Below, piece after piece: positions 10,755 to 20,310 of a stretch of 64,000 nt of DNA (positions within the stretch are counted from its first letter, which is position 1; every line of letters starts with the position of its first letter). The notes beneath the pieces were generated by a model. That model was not told where the DNA came from, ran no database searches, and saw only the letters and a list, made by a program, of their open reading frames with translations. A program made the translations under genes and the position numbers. This DNA comes from Brevundimonas guildfordensis. Its GTDB lineage: Bacteria > Pseudomonadota > Alphaproteobacteria > Caulobacterales > Caulobacteraceae. The DNA lies in assembly GCF_014836405.1 (NCBI RefSeq), contig NZ_JACSQU010000001.1, positions 434,001 through 498,000 of the forward strand. The letters are read 5' to 3'.

Positions 10755-12197
10755 ATGACTGATCTGTCTTCCGCCCTTCATCTCTCGGCTCCGGAGCTGA
10801 CCCTTGCGGTCGGCGGCCTGGCGCTGCTCATGCTCGGCGCCTTCGCCGGGGAGAAGTCGACCCGCCTGGTCTCGGGCCTGTCGGTCCTGCTGCTGCTGGT
10901 CGCGACGGTGCTGGCCGCCGTCGGCCCGCTGGGCTCGGCCTTCAACGGGGCCTATGTGGCCGATCCGCTGGCGGTGTTCGGCAAGGCGGTGATCTTCCTG
11001 TCCGCCGCCGTGGCCGTGGTGCTGGGCGACAGCTGGATGCACCGCAACAAGATCGCCAAGTTCGAGTATCCGATCCTGATCGTGCTGGCCTCGGTCGGCA
11101 TGGGGATGATGGCGTCGTCGGGCGATCTGATCTCGCTCTACATCGGCATCGAGATGCACTCGCTGGCCCTCTACGTCCTCGCCGCCTATCGCCGCGACGA
11201 CCTGAAGGCCTCGGAAGCCGGTCTGAAGTACTTTGTCCTGGGCGCCCTGTCGTCGGGCCTGCTGCTGTACGGCGCCAGCTTGATCTACGGCTTCGCCGGT
11301 TCGATGCGGTTCGAGGACATCGCCGCCTTCGCCACGGCGAATCCTGGCCCGGGCCTGATCTTCGGCCTGGTCTTCCTGATCTGCGGCCTGGCGTTCAAGG
11401 TTTCGGCCGCGCCGTTCCACATGTGGACGCCCGACGTCTATGAAGGCGCCCCGACCCCGGTCGTGGCCCTGTTCTCGACCGCGCCCAAGGTGGCGGCCAT
11501 GGTCCTGATCATCCGCGTCCTGATCGAAGGCTTCGGCCTGGCCCATGCCCAGTGGGCGCAGGTGGTGATCCTGATCTCGCTGATCAGCTTCGCCGTCGGC
11601 GCCTTCGGCGGGCTGATGCAAAAGGACATCCAGCGCCTGCTGGCCTATTCCTCGATCATCAACATCGGCTACGCCCTGCTGGGCGTTGCGGCGGGCACCC
11701 AGGTCGGCGTCCAGGCGACGCTGATGTTCATGACCCTGTATGTCGTGGACCAGATCGGCTTCTTCGCCATCCTGCTGTCGCTGAGCCGCAATGGTCGCCC
11801 GATCCGCAAGATCGCCGATCTGGCCGGCCTGAAGAAGGACCGCCCGCTGACGGCCGTCGCCCTGACGATCCTGTCGCTGTCGGCCATCGGCATTCCGCCG
11901 ATGTCGGGTTTCTGGGGCAAGTTCTACGTCTTCGGCGCAGCCGCCGACGCCGGTTACTGGATGGCGGGCGCCGCCGGCCTGGTGGCCTCGGTTGTGGCAG
12001 GCTTCTACTACCTGCGCATCATCAAGGTCATTTGGTTCGACACGCCGGAGTTCGACGTGACGACGGACAAGGCGCCGGTCAGCGCGCAATGGATCGGCTG
12101 GGCGGCTGCGGCCTTCAGCTTCCCGGTGCTGCTGATCGCCCTGACCTGGCTGGAGCCGCTGACGCGCGCGGCGGCCGCGGGCGTCGGGATCGGATAA
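10755..12197 (+). CDS. nuoN: NADH-quinone oxidoreductase subunit N (ND2-like)
   Basis: This is the third antiporter-like subunit of complex I, with 480 residues and about 14 hydrophobic helices. SLYIGIEMHSLALYVLAAYRR carries the conserved channel glutamate and FKVSAAPFHMWTPDVYEGAPTP is the family signature. It follows nuoM by 7 bp and closes the nuo block. The next gene, birA, starts 6 bp later, so nuo and birA-coaX-rnj may share one transcript. Confidence 0.97.
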   Translation: MTDLSSALHLSAPELTLAVGGLALLMLGAFAGEKSTRLVSGLSVLLLLVATVLAAVGPLGSAFNGAYVADPLAVFGKAVIFLSAAVAVVLGDSWMHRNKIAKFEYPILIVLASVGMGMMASSGDLISLYIGIEMHSLALYVLAAYRRDDLKASEAGLKYFVLGALSSGLLLYGASLIYGFAGSMRFEDIAAFATANPGPGLIFGLVFLICGLAFKVSAAPFHMWTPDVYEGAPTPVVALFSTAPKVAAMVLIIRVLIEGFGLAHAQWAQVVILISLISFAVGAFGGLMQKDIQRLLAYSSIINIGYALLGVAAGTQVGVQATLMFMTLYVVDQIGFFAILLSLSRNGRPIRKIADLAGLKKDRPLTAVALTILSLSAIGIPPMSGFWGKFYVFGAAADAGYWMAGAAGLVASVVAGFYYLRIIKVIWFDTPEFDVTTDKAPVSAQWIGWAAAAFSFPVLLIALTWLEPLTRAAAAGVGIG

Positions 12198-12203
12198 GGG
12201 GCC

Positions 12204-12950
12204 TTGGCGGCTCCGGTTCTGATCCTCGACGAGACCGACTCAACCAACGCCGAGGCGCGTCGTCGCGCCGAGGCAGGCGAGGTCGGCCCGCTGTGGATCG
12301 CGGCCCGGCGTCAGACCGCCGGGCGGGGCCGTCGCGGCCGCGCCTGGGACAGCCGGGAAGGAAACCTGGCGTCCACGCTGCTGCTGACGCTGAACCGCTC
12401 GCCGGCCGAGGCGGCGCAGCTGACGTTCGCCGCCGCCCTGTCGGTGGCTGATCTGCTGGATCGATATGTTCCGCCTGCGCTGGTCAGCATCAAATGGCCC
12501 AATGACGTTCTGCTGGACGGGCGCAAGTCGTCGGGCATCCTGATCGAATCCGGCCCGTCGCCGTCGGGCGGCCTGTGGCTTGCGGTCGGCATCGGCGTGA
12601 ACCTGGCCCATGCGCCCCAAGGGACCGAGCGGCCGGCCACCTGCATCGCCGAACATCTGCGCTACGACGTCGTCGCCACGCCGTCGACGGAGGACGGCGC
12701 CAAGGTCCTGGCCGAAGCATTCGATGTCTGGTTGGAACGCTGGATCAGTTTGGGCTTTCAGCCGGTGCTGGACGCCTGGGTCGCGCGGACGCCGGGGCTG
12801 TTCGGCCCGTGCACGGCGCGCTTGAGCCACGAAACTCTGAACGGGATCGCCGACGGCGTCGAAGCCGACGGCGCTCTGCGTCTGAAACTGCCGGACGGAA
12901 GCCTGCGGGTCATCTCCGCCGGCGACGTCTTCTTCGGAGAGACCGCCTGA
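12204..12950 (+). CDS. birA: biotin--[acetyl-CoA-carboxylase] ligase, non-repressor type
   Basis: This enzyme attaches biotin to the BCCP subunit of acetyl-CoA carboxylase through biotinyl-AMP. The 248 residues begin directly in the catalytic domain ([10 protein letters not shown] at 9-18). The adenylate-binding loop GRGRRGR is at 40-46 and KWPNDVL at 97-103. There is no N-terminal winged helix, so it cannot act as the DNA-binding repressor known from E. coli BirA. TTG 12204 is the first usable start after an in-frame stop at 12195. The Shine-Dalgarno AAGGGG lies very close to it. It overlaps coaX by one base. Confidence 0.93.
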   Translation: MAAPVLILDETDSTNAEARRRAEAGEVGPLWIAARRQTAGRGRRGRAWDSREGNLASTLLLTLNRSPAEAAQLTFAAALSVADLLDRYVPPALVSIKWPNDVLLDGRKSSGILIESGPSPSGGLWLAVGIGVNLAHAPQGTERPATCIAEHLRYDVVATPSTEDGAKVLAEAFDVWLERWISLGFQPVLDAWVARTPGLFGPCTARLSHETLNGIADGVEADGALRLKLPDGSLRVISAGDVFFGETA

Positions 12951-13741
12951 TGCTGCTGGCGATCGAGCAAGGCAACACCAACACCCTGTTCGCCGTCCAT
13001 GATGGACACGACTGGATTCTACAGTGGCGCACCGCCACCGACCCGATGCGTACGGCCGATGAATACGCTGTCTGGCTGCACCAACTGTTCGAGATGCAGG
13101 GCCAGGGGATGGCCATGGCCGATATGGACGGCTGCATCATTTCCAGCGTGGTGCCGCAGTCGATCTTCAATCTGCGCAACCTGGCGCGGCGCTATCTGAG
13201 CGTCGAACCCCTGGTGATCGGCGAGAACGTCGAACTGGGCATCGAGGTGCGCATCCATAAGCCCAGCGAGGCCGGCGCCGACCGCCTGGTCAACGCCATC
13301 GGCGCGCTGCAGGCCTATCAGGGCGATTTGCTCCTGATCGACAGCGGAACGGCGACCACCTTCGATGTCGTGTCTGGAGCCAATGGCAAAGGCGCGGGCG
13401 CCTTTGAGGGCGGCCTGATTGCGCCAGGCATCAACCTGTCGCTGCAGGCCCTGCACGAGGCAGCGGCCAAGCTGCCGCGCATCGCTATTCAGCGCCCGGA
13501 TACTGTCATCGGGCGCGACACCGTCACATCGATGCAATCGGGCGTCTTCTGGGGCTATATCGCCCTGATCGAAGGGCTGGTGGACCGCATCAAGGCCGAG
13601 TGGGGCAAGCCCATGACGGTCATCGGCACCGGCGGCGTCGCCTCGCTGTTCGAGGGCGCAACCGACTCTATCGACCGGTTTGATCCGGACCTGACCATCC
13701 GCGGCCTACTCGAAATCTGGCGGCGGAACTCCCATCTGTAA
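12950..13741 (+). CDS. coaX: type III pantothenate kinase
   Basis: CoaX phosphorylates pantothenate in the first step of coenzyme A synthesis. The ATG at 12950 overlaps the birA stop and gives 263 residues. The frame stays open upstream into birA, but that part is a shadow. The phosphate-binding motif reads E6-Q-G-N-T, where the family usually has Asp first (D-x-G-N-T). The catalytic G-x-D-R motif (D111) and the DSGTATT motif (D131) are intact. The birA-coaX pairing is a common bacterial arrangement. Confidence 0.92.
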   Translation: MLLAIEQGNTNTLFAVHDGHDWILQWRTATDPMRTADEYAVWLHQLFEMQGQGMAMADMDGCIISSVVPQSIFNLRNLARRYLSVEPLVIGENVELGIEVRIHKPSEAGADRLVNAIGALQAYQGDLLLIDSGTATTFDVVSGANGKGAGAFEGGLIAPGINLSLQALHEAAAKLPRIAIQRPDTVIGRDTVTSMQSGVFWGYIALIEGLVDRIKAEWGKPMTVIGTGGVASLFEGATDSIDRFDPDLTIRGLLEIWRRNSHL

Positions 13742-13747
13742 GGCCGT

Positions 13748-15424
13748 ATGAAAAAGCATAATCAAAACGACGAACTCGTCTTCCTGCCGCTGGGCGGCTC
13801 GAACGAGGTCGGAATGAACCTGAACGCCTACGGCTTCGGCCCGGCGCACGACCGCAAATGGATCATCGTCGACGTGGGCGTGACCTTCGGCGACCAGTCC
13901 ACGCCCGGCGTAGACGTGATCGTGCCCGATCCGACCTTCCTGGAAGGCGAGAATATTCTGGGGATCGTGCTGACGCACGCCCACGAGGACCATATCGGGG
14001 CTCTGGGCTGGCTGTGGCCGCGCATCCAGGCGCCGCTATACGCCACGCCGTTCACGGCCTTCCTGATCCGCGAGAAGCTGCGCGACGCAGGCATCTATCA
14101 AGACGTCGAGCTGCACGAAGCGCCGCTCGGTTCGACTGTGAACCTGGGCCCGTTCGAGGTGACCTATGTCACCATCACCCACTCGATCGCCGAGCCGAAC
14201 GGTCTGGCCATCAAGACCCCGTTGGGCACGGTGCTGCACACGGGCGACTGGAAGATCGATAACGATCCGGTCGTGGGCGAACGCACTGACGTCGACTTCA
14301 TCCAGAAGCTGGGCGACGAAGGCGTCCTGGCCATGGTGTGCGACTCCACCAACGTCTTCGTCGACGGCGTCGCCGGCTCCGAAGGCGATGTGAAGGTCAA
14401 GTTGGCCGAGCTGATCCAGGGCCTGAAGGGCCGCGTCGCGGTCGGCTGCTTCGCCTCGAACGTCGCGCGCATGGACAGCGTGATCCGCGCTGCCGAGGCC
14501 GCCGGACGCCGCGTGGCGCTTGCCGGGCGTTCGATGCACCGCATCACCGCCGCCGCCAAGTCGGTCGGCATGTTGAGCGACCTGAAGCCTTTCCTGTCCG
14601 AACAGGAGGCCAGGGTCTGGCCCGCCGATGAGATCCTGTACCTTTGCACCGGCAGCCAGGGCGAGGCGCGCGCCGCACTGTCGCGCGTGGCTGAAGGGAC
14701 CCATCCCTTCATCAAGCTGGGGCAGGGGGATCACTGCATCTTCTCGTCGCGCGTCATTCCGGGCAACGAACTGTCCATCGGCCGCCTGCAGGACAAGATG
14801 GCCGAGCGCGGGATCCGCATCTATACCGAGAAGGATCACCCCGGCATCCACGTCTCGGGCCACCCGTGCCGCGACGAACTGCGCCAGATGTATCAGTGGG
14901 CCCGGCCGCAGATCGCCGTGCCGACCCACGGCATGCGCCGCCACCTGATCGAGCACGGCAATCTCGCTAAGGACATGCAGGTCCCCGAAACGGTGACCCC
15001 GCGCAACGGCGATATGGTGCGCCTGGCGCCCGGACCGGCGGCCATCATCGATGAAGTGCCTTCGGGCCGCCTGTTCGTCGATGGCGGAATGCTGGTCGAG
15101 GAGGGCGGCGAGGCCCTGCGCGAGCGCAAGCACGCAGCCAGCAATGGCATCCTGATCGTCAGTTTCGTCCTGGATAAGCGCGGGCGGATCGCCAGCGACA
15201 TCGACGTGCGCGGCATCGGCCTGCCCGGCGACGCCGACCGTCCTCTGGGCGACGTGCTGGACGATATGGCCGAGCGCGTCGAAAACACGGTGCGCGGTCT
15301 GAAGGGCGAGGCGCTCCAGGACGAGATGGTCATCGAACAGGCCGTCAGCCGGACCCTGAAGAAGGCCAGCCAGCAGATCTGGGACCGTCGTCCTATCGTT
15401 GAAACCGTGGTGTTGAGGCTCTGA
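13748..15424 (+). CDS. rnj: ribonuclease J (metallo-beta-lactamase/beta-CASP RNase)
   Basis: This is a 558-residue RNase J family enzyme, predicted to combine 5'-3' exonuclease and endonuclease activity in RNA processing and decay. The zinc-binding motif H77-x-H79-x-D81-H82 (THAHEDH) sits in the metallo-beta-lactamase core. HTGDWK follows near residue 160, and the beta-CASP and C-terminal domains follow. The start is ATG 13748, 6 bp after coaX. The stop overlaps the following DUF3088 gene by one base. Confidence 0.93.
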   Translation: MKKHNQNDELVFLPLGGSNEVGMNLNAYGFGPAHDRKWIIVDVGVTFGDQSTPGVDVIVPDPTFLEGENILGIVLTHAHEDHIGALGWLWPRIQAPLYATPFTAFLIREKLRDAGIYQDVELHEAPLGSTVNLGPFEVTYVTITHSIAEPNGLAIKTPLGTVLHTGDWKIDNDPVVGERTDVDFIQKLGDEGVLAMVCDSTNVFVDGVAGSEGDVKVKLAELIQGLKGRVAVGCFASNVARMDSVIRAAEAAGRRVALAGRSMHRITAAAKSVGMLSDLKPFLSEQEARVWPADEILYLCTGSQGEARAALSRVAEGTHPFIKLGQGDHCIFSSRVIPGNELSIGRLQDKMAERGIRIYTEKDHPGIHVSGHPCRDELRQMYQWARPQIAVPTHGMRRHLIEHGNLAKDMQVPETVTPRNGDMVRLAPGPAAIIDEVPSGRLFVDGGMLVEEGGEALRERKHAASNGILIVSFVLDKRGRIASDIDVRGIGLPGDADRPLGDVLDDMAERVENTVRGLKGEALQDEMVIEQAVSRTLKKASQQIWDRRPIVETVVLRL

Positions 15425-15762
15425 TGGCGGACAGGCTGTATCTGCTGAACGCGGACTGGTTCGACGATCAGGGCGGGCCGTGGTTCTGTCCGCCCGGCGC
15501 GCGGATCGAGGGGGTGCTGGGTCTTTATCCGCGCCTGCGCGAACACCTGACCGTGACCTACTTGGATCACCCCCGCCCGCGCCCGGCGGTGATCGCTGAG
15601 GTGGGGGAGGCGAACCAGAGCTGCCCCCTTCTGGTGCTGGACGGCGAGTTCGACTGGCCGGACGCCGAGGTTAGCGAGGAAACGGGCGCGCGCTTCCTGC
15701 AGGATGACGACATCCTGCCGTACTGGGCGGCGCGCTACGGCATCGGGCGGCCGCATCCGTAA
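15424..15762 (+). CDS. DUF3088 family protein
   Basis: This 112-residue protein matches what I know of the DUF3088 family: an N-terminal LYLLNADWFDDQGGPWFCP segment with a single Cys at residue 22, then the conserved YLDHPRPRPAVIAEVGE stretch near residue 46. The fold is thought to be thioredoxin-like and the function is unknown. The ATG overlaps the rnj stop, so it is translationally coupled to RNase J. It ends 3 bp before the stop of the convergent GFA gene. Confidence 0.8.
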   Translation: MADRLYLLNADWFDDQGGPWFCPPGARIEGVLGLYPRLREHLTVTYLDHPRPRPAVIAEVGEANQSCPLLVLDGEFDWPDAEVSEETGARFLQDDDILPYWAARYGIGRPHP

Positions 15763-15765
15763 GGA

Positions 15766-16185
15766 TCAGTCGCTGGGTTCAAATCTGAGGACGCCGGCGA
15801 TCCGGGCCACGCCGGTATCGCTCGGGTGAGCCTGACCATCCATCACCACAACTTCGGCGAAGTCGAAGGGACTGACGTCGTCGAGACAGGCGGCGTTGAT
15901 CCCGAATTGCTGCGGGTTGGAACGGCGTTGGTGATGGGTGTGGATCCCGCAATGGCGACAGAACCAGTGCGAGGCCGTACCGGTGTTGAAGCGATAGAGC
16001 GACAGCGCGTCTTCGCCTTGGGTGATCTCCAGACCGTCCAGCGCGCTAGAGACCGCCACCGCCCCCCGCATCCGGCAGTAGGAGCAGGTGCAACGTCGAG
16101 CCGTGCTCAAGCCGTCGCTCAGGGCGACGCGAAACCGCACGGCGCCGCAGTGACACCCGCCTTCCCGGGTTTCCAGCGCCGACAT
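15766..16185 (-). CDS. GFA/CENP-V domain zinc protein
   Basis: This protein belongs to the family named after glutathione-dependent formaldehyde-activating enzyme (GFA, CENP-V fold). Zinc ligands are seen as C11-x-C13 (GGCHCGAV), a CTCSYC cluster near residue 32 and CRHC near residue 72. I place the start at the ATG 1 bp after the stop of the upstream isomerase gene, giving 139 residues. An open reading upstream (27 more residues) overlaps that gene and lacks family similarity. The substrate is unknown, and many members are not formaldehyde enzymes. Confidence 0.85.
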   Translation of the reverse strand: MSALETREGGCHCGAVRFRVALSDGLSTARRCTCSYCRMRGAVAVSSALDGLEITQGEDALSLYRFNTGTASHWFCRHCGIHTHHQRRSNPQQFGINAACLDDVSPFDFAEVVVMDGQAHPSDTGVARIAGVLRFEPSD

Positions 16186-16186
16186 C

Positions 16187-16546
16187 TCAACCCCCTGTCG
16201 CGGTCTTGCGATAATTATCTCGATCAAGGTTTCCGATCTCGACGGAGATCTGGCTAGAACCGTCATAGGGCGCGAGGCCGGCCAGCAAAGCCGCCTGCAC
16301 CGCTTCGCCCAGCGCGGTTTTCTGTTCCTGTGTCCGGCCGCTGAGGATCCGCAGGTCGCAGTGGACCATGGCCTGGTCCGGGGCGCCGTTGGCGATGATC
16401 AGATTTTCGCAGCGGACAATGCGGGTCTTGCAGGCGGGCAGGGTTGCGCCGACGACGTCAACACAGAGGCGATGAATCTCCAGCGCCAGGGCGCGCCAGT
16501 CGGTCGCGTCGAAATGGGTGGAGTGTTCCAGCGTAATCTGTGGCAT
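16187..16546 (-). CDS. 5-carboxymethyl-2-hydroxymuconate isomerase-like protein (tautomerase superfamily)
   Basis: This 119-residue protein starts MPQITLEHS, so Pro2 would become the catalytic N-terminal proline of the tautomerase superfamily after Met removal. Length and layout match the CHMI (HpaF) family, which isomerises a homoprotocatechuate ring-cleavage product. No other gene of that pathway is nearby, so the true substrate is uncertain. It is cotranscribed with the GFA gene, which starts 1 bp after its stop, and is divergent from the DUF1467 gene. Confidence 0.78.
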   Translation of the reverse strand: MPQITLEHSTHFDATDWRALALEIHRLCVDVVGATLPACKTRIVRCENLIIANGAPDQAMVHCDLRILSGRTQEQKTALGEAVQAALLAGLAPYDGSSQISVEIGNLDRDNYRKTATGG

Positions 16547-16620
16547 TCAGAGCGTCCTTGTTGCGACGCCCTTCCTTATCGCGCCGCGACGATGATTGCG
16601 ATGAACGGACTTTAGAGACG

Positions 16621-16887
16621 ATGCCCCTTGGCCCCTTCACCCTGGTCGCCACATTTCTGACGGTGTGGTGGATCGTGTTGTTCGCCATCCTGCCGCTCGG
16701 CCTGTCGGACCAGATCAAGGATCCCCCCACGGACGGGACCCAGTGGGGCGCCCCCAAGACGCCGAACCTCAAGAAGAAGTTCATCACCACGACCTGGGTG
16801 TCGATCATCGTCTGGCTGGTGATCGTCGCCTTCGTCTGGGTCGGCTGGAGCCCCTTGCCCGACATCACCCACGCGAACGCGCTCTAG
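16621..16887 (+). CDS. DUF1467 family small membrane protein
   Basis: The protein has 88 residues from ATG 16621. A longer in-frame start at 16540 lies inside the divergent gene and is unlikely. Two transmembrane helices (about 8-28 and 57-78) flank a polar loop containing GTQWGAPKTPNLKKK. This matches the alphaproteobacterial DUF1467 family, usually found next to proS as here. Its function is unknown. proS begins 60 bp downstream on the same strand. Confidence 0.85.
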   Translation: MPLGPFTLVATFLTVWWIVLFAILPLGLSDQIKDPPTDGTQWGAPKTPNLKKKFITTTWVSIIVWLVIVAFVWVGWSPLPDITHANAL

Positions 16888-16947
16888 CTTTCGTCCCCCT
16901 TGCCCGGCTAAACCTCGGGCCTGACTGAATTTGCCGAGAATCCTCCC

Positions 16948-18264
16948 ATGCGCCTGTCGCGCTACTTCCTGCCGATCCTGAAAGAAGCCCCCTCCGACGC
17001 CCAGATCGTGTCGCATCAGCTGATGCTGCGCGCGGGCATGATCAAGCAGGAGGCCGCCGGCATCTACGCCTGGCTGCCGCTGGGCCTGCGGGTGCTGCGC
17101 AAGATCGAGACCATCGTGCGTGAGGAGCAGGTCAAGGCCGGCGCCGTCGAGCTGCTGATGCCGACGCTGCAACTGGCCGACCTTTGGCGGGAGTCGGGGC
17201 GCTACGACGCCTATGGCCCGGAGATGCTGCGCATCACCGACCGCCACGAACGCGAGCTGCTGTACGGCCCGACCAACGAGGAGATGATCACCGACATCTT
17301 CCGCGGTTTCGTGAAGTCGTACAAATCCCTGCCGCTGAACCTCTTCCACATCCAGTGGAAGTTCCGCGACGAGCGTCGCCCCCGGTTCGGCGTCATGCGC
17401 GGCCGCGAATTCCTGATGAAGGACGCCTATTCCTTCGACATCGACGAGGCCTCCGCCCGCATCGCCTATAAGCGGATGTTCGCGGCCTATCTGAATACCT
17501 TCGCCCGGCTGGGCCTGAAGGCGGTGCCGATGCGCGCCGACACCGGCCCCATCGGCGGCGACCTGAGCCACGAGTTCATCGTCCTGGCCGAAACGGGTGA
17601 GAGCGAGGTCTTCTGCGACCGCAAGCTGGTCGAAATGGCGGCGCCCGGCCACAACCTCAGCGTCGAGCAGTTGGAAGGCGTGTTCAACGAGCGCACCGCC
17701 CTGTACGCCGCGACCGAGGAAATGCACGACGCGTCCCAGTTTGAGGCCCAGACCGCCGAGGGCGACCGCCTGTCGGCGCGCGGCATCGAGGTCGGCCACA
17801 TCTTCTACTTCGGCACCAAATATTCCGCGGCGATGAAGGCCAACGTCCAGGGACCGGACGGCAAGGACGCCCCGGTCCACATGGGCAGCTATGGCGTCGG
17901 CGTCTCGCGCCTGCTGGGCGCCATCATCGAAGCCAGCCACGACGCCGGCGGCATCATCTGGCCGGACGCGGTCGCCCCGTTCGACGTGGTGGTCATCAAC
18001 CTGCGCGCCAGCGACGAGGCCGTCTCGGCCGCGTGCGAAGAGGCCGTGGCCAAGCTGGAAGCGGCGGGCAAGGACGTCCTCTACGACGATACGGACGAGC
18101 GCCCGGGCGGCAAGTTCGCCACTGCCGATCTGATCGGCGTGCCGTGGCAACTGACTGTCGGGCCGAAGGGACTGGCTGACGGCGTCGTCGAACTGAAGCG
18201 CCGCGCCACCGGCGAGAAGCAGAGCCTGTCGCTGGACGCCGCCCTGGAGCTGCTTACGAAATGA
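16948..18264 (+). CDS. proS: prolyl-tRNA synthetase, short alphaproteobacterial type
   Basis: This class II aminoacyl-tRNA synthetase charges tRNA-Pro. At 438 residues it lacks the large editing insertion found in E. coli ProRS, and goes directly from motif 2 ([21 protein letters not shown], about residues 138-158) to motif 3 ([13 protein letters not shown]). The anticodon-binding domain is C-terminal. Loss of the insertion suggests that proofreading, if present, relies on a separate trans-editing factor. Its stop overlaps the lolC start as ATGA. Confidence 0.96.
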   Translation: MRLSRYFLPILKEAPSDAQIVSHQLMLRAGMIKQEAAGIYAWLPLGLRVLRKIETIVREEQVKAGAVELLMPTLQLADLWRESGRYDAYGPEMLRITDRHERELLYGPTNEEMITDIFRGFVKSYKSLPLNLFHIQWKFRDERRPRFGVMRGREFLMKDAYSFDIDEASARIAYKRMFAAYLNTFARLGLKAVPMRADTGPIGGDLSHEFIVLAETGESEVFCDRKLVEMAAPGHNLSVEQLEGVFNERTALYAATEEMHDASQFEAQTAEGDRLSARGIEVGHIFYFGTKYSAAMKANVQGPDGKDAPVHMGSYGVGVSRLLGAIIEASHDAGGIIWPDAVAPFDVVVINLRASDEAVSAACEEAVAKLEAAGKDVLYDDTDERPGGKFATADLIGVPWQLTVGPKGLADGVVELKRRATGEKQSLSLDAALELLTK

Positions 18265-19574
18265 CCGACGCCGCGACGGCCTCCGCTCCGCCGCCCGCAT
18301 CGAAAGGGTCCGGCCCCTTCTCCAGCTGGGAGATCGGGCTGGCCCTCCGCTACCTGCGCGCCAAGCGCAAGCAGGGCGGGGTGGCGCTGATCGCGATGAT
18401 CAGCTTCATCGGCATCATGCTGGCCGTGGCGGTGCTGATCAGCGTCATGAGCATCATGGCGGGTTTCCGCGGCACGCTGATGGACCGCATCCTGTCGTTC
18501 AACGGCCATATGTACGTGCAGGGTCCGGTGCTCTATGCGCCCGATCGCGACGCTGCGCTGAAGCGGATCGGCGACGTGCCGGGCGTCGTGTCGGTGACGC
18601 CTTTGACCGAAAGTCCCGCCATGTTCCGCGCGGGCAATCTGGCGACCGGCGGCATGGTGCGTGGGGTAAGGCCCCAGGACCTGGCCTCAATGAAGTTCGT
18701 CTTTGAAAGCCTTAGCTCCGAGGCGCGCGAGCGGTTCGGCAAAGGCGAATACGGGGGCGACCACGTCCTGATCGGCAAGACCCTGGCTGAGGAAGCCGGG
18801 CTGCGCGAAGGCGATCCGATCTCGCTATATTCGCCGACCGGCGCCGACAGCGCGTTCGGCAATCTGGGCGGACTTGAGAAGACCTATATCGTCGGCGGCG
18901 TCTATACGTCGGGCGCGGCGGACTACGACCGCGCGTTCATCTTCATGCCGCTGGAACAGGCTCAGATTTTCTTCGGCAAGGATGGGCTCTGGGACATCAT
19001 CGAAATGAAGGTGGCGGAGCCGGACAAGGTCGAGAGCCTTCTGGCGCCGGTACAGCGCGCGGCCGGAGCGGGCAACGTCGTCACTGACTGGCGCAATCGG
19101 CAGGCCGCGATTTGGGGTGCGCTGCAGGTCGAACGCACGGCGATGAGCATCATCCTGGGCATGGTCGTCGCTATCGCCGCCATGAACATCATCAGCGGTA
19201 TCGTCATGCTGGTGAAGAACAAGACGCGCGACATCGCCATTCTGCGGACCGTTGGGGCTAGCCAGTCGTCCATCCTGCGCATCTTTTTCATGTCGGGCGC
19301 AGCTATCGGCATCGGCGGCACGATTGCAGGTTTGGTGCTCGGACTGCTGTTCTGTTTGAACATCGGTGCGATCCAGCATTTCCTCGAAGGGCTGCTGGGG
19401 GTCCAGCTGTTCAACGCTGAAGTCTACATGCTGGATTCCGTGCCGGCCGAAGTGGACCCGTGGGACGTGACCTGGGTCGCGGTGTTCTCCTTCTTCATGA
19501 GCTGCCTGGCCAGTTTGCCGCCGTCGTGGAATGCGTCGCGCATCGATCCGGTGGAGGCCCTGCGTTTTGAATAG
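18261..19574 (+). CDS. lolC: lipoprotein-releasing ABC transporter permease (LolC/E family)
   Basis: This is the inner-membrane permease that, with the LolD ATPase, extracts outer-membrane lipoproteins for transfer to LolA. The 437 residues show the MacB/FtsX-type layout: one helix near residue 45, a large periplasmic domain, then three C-terminal helices (about 295-430). Only one permease gene is present, in keeping with alphaproteobacteria that use a single LolC/E-type (LolF-like) protein instead of a LolC plus LolE pair. The start overlaps proS, and the stop overlaps lolD. Confidence 0.92.
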   Translation: MTDAATASAPPPASKGSGPFSSWEIGLALRYLRAKRKQGGVALIAMISFIGIMLAVAVLISVMSIMAGFRGTLMDRILSFNGHMYVQGPVLYAPDRDAALKRIGDVPGVVSVTPLTESPAMFRAGNLATGGMVRGVRPQDLASMKFVFESLSSEARERFGKGEYGGDHVLIGKTLAEEAGLREGDPISLYSPTGADSAFGNLGGLEKTYIVGGVYTSGAADYDRAFIFMPLEQAQIFFGKDGLWDIIEMKVAEPDKVESLLAPVQRAAGAGNVVTDWRNRQAAIWGALQVERTAMSIILGMVVAIAAMNIISGIVMLVKNKTRDIAILRTVGASQSSILRIFFMSGAAIGIGGTIAGLVLGLLFCLNIGAIQHFLEGLLGVQLFNAEVYMLDSVPAEVDPWDVTWVAVFSFFMSCLASLPPSWNASRIDPVEALRFE

Positions 19575-20310
19575 GCTGTTGAAGAAGAAGCCCGTCGTCG
19601 CCTCCGAGACGAACGGCGCCATCCTGTCGCTGCGCGGGGTCACACGCACCTATCCGACGGCGCAAGGCGGGCTGACGGTCCTTAAGGGCGTTGATCTCGA
19701 GGTCATGCCGGGCGAGGTCGTCGGCCTGATCGGACCGTCAGGTTCCGGCAAGTCCAGCCTGCTGCACGCGGCGGGCCTGTTGGAACGGCCGACCAGCGGT
19801 CAGGTGCTGATCGACGGCGAGGACGTCGGCGGCCTGGACGAGCGCGCGCGCACGCGGCTGCGGTTGCACCGCATCGGTTTCGTCTATCAATTCCACCACC
19901 TGCTGCCGGAATTTGATGCTCTGGACAATGTCGCTCTGCCCATGCGCATCGCAGGGGTGCGGGAAGGGGAGGCGCGTCGACGCGCGACGGAGACCCTGAC
20001 GGCGCTCGGTCTCGGTCAACGCGTCACGCACCAGCCAGCGCAATTGTCGGGCGGCGAACAGCAGCGCGTCGCCATCGCCCGCGCCCTGGCCAATAGTCCG
20101 CGCCTGCTGCTGGCGGACGAACCGACCGGCAACCTGGACCCCGTGACCAGTCAGGCGGTGTTCGAGGCCCTGCGCGAGTTGGCGAAGACGACAGGCGTGG
20201 CCGCCCTGATCGCCACCCATAATATGGAACTCGCGGGGCATATGGACCGAGTCTTCGCCTTGAAGGACGGTCATCTCGAGCAGCGGGCGGCGGAAAGCCA
20301 GACCTACTAG
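19567..20310 (+). CDS. lolD: lipoprotein-releasing ABC transporter ATP-binding protein
   Basis: This ABC ATPase drives lipoprotein extraction by the LolC/E permease. I chose TTG 19567 because a GGAGG Shine-Dalgarno sits at 19553-19557, nine bases upstream, although both lie within the end of lolC. This gives 247 residues. Walker A GPSGSGKS is at 56-63, the signature LSGGEQQR at 160-167 and Walker B LLLADEP at 180-186, with the LolD-type HHLLPEF Q-loop region near 110. Its last bases overlap the stop of the convergent reverse-strand gene. Confidence 0.93.
   Translation: MNRLLKKKPVVASETNGAILSLRGVTRTYPTAQGGLTVLKGVDLEVMPGEVVGLIGPSGSGKSSLLHAAGLLERPTSGQVLIDGEDVGGLDERARTRLRLHRIGFVYQFHHLLPEFDALDNVALPMRIAGVREGEARRRATETLTALGLGQRVTHQPAQLSGGEQQRVAIARALANSPRLLLADEPTGNLDPVTSQAVFEALRELAKTTGVAALIATHNMELAGHMDRVFALKDGHLEQRAAESQTY

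Noticed and set aside
12575..12949. Long N-terminal extension of CoaX and an Arg-rich alternative frame in birA
   Set aside because: The frame is open only by composition. The family N-terminus begins exactly at ATG 12950, which overlaps the birA stop.
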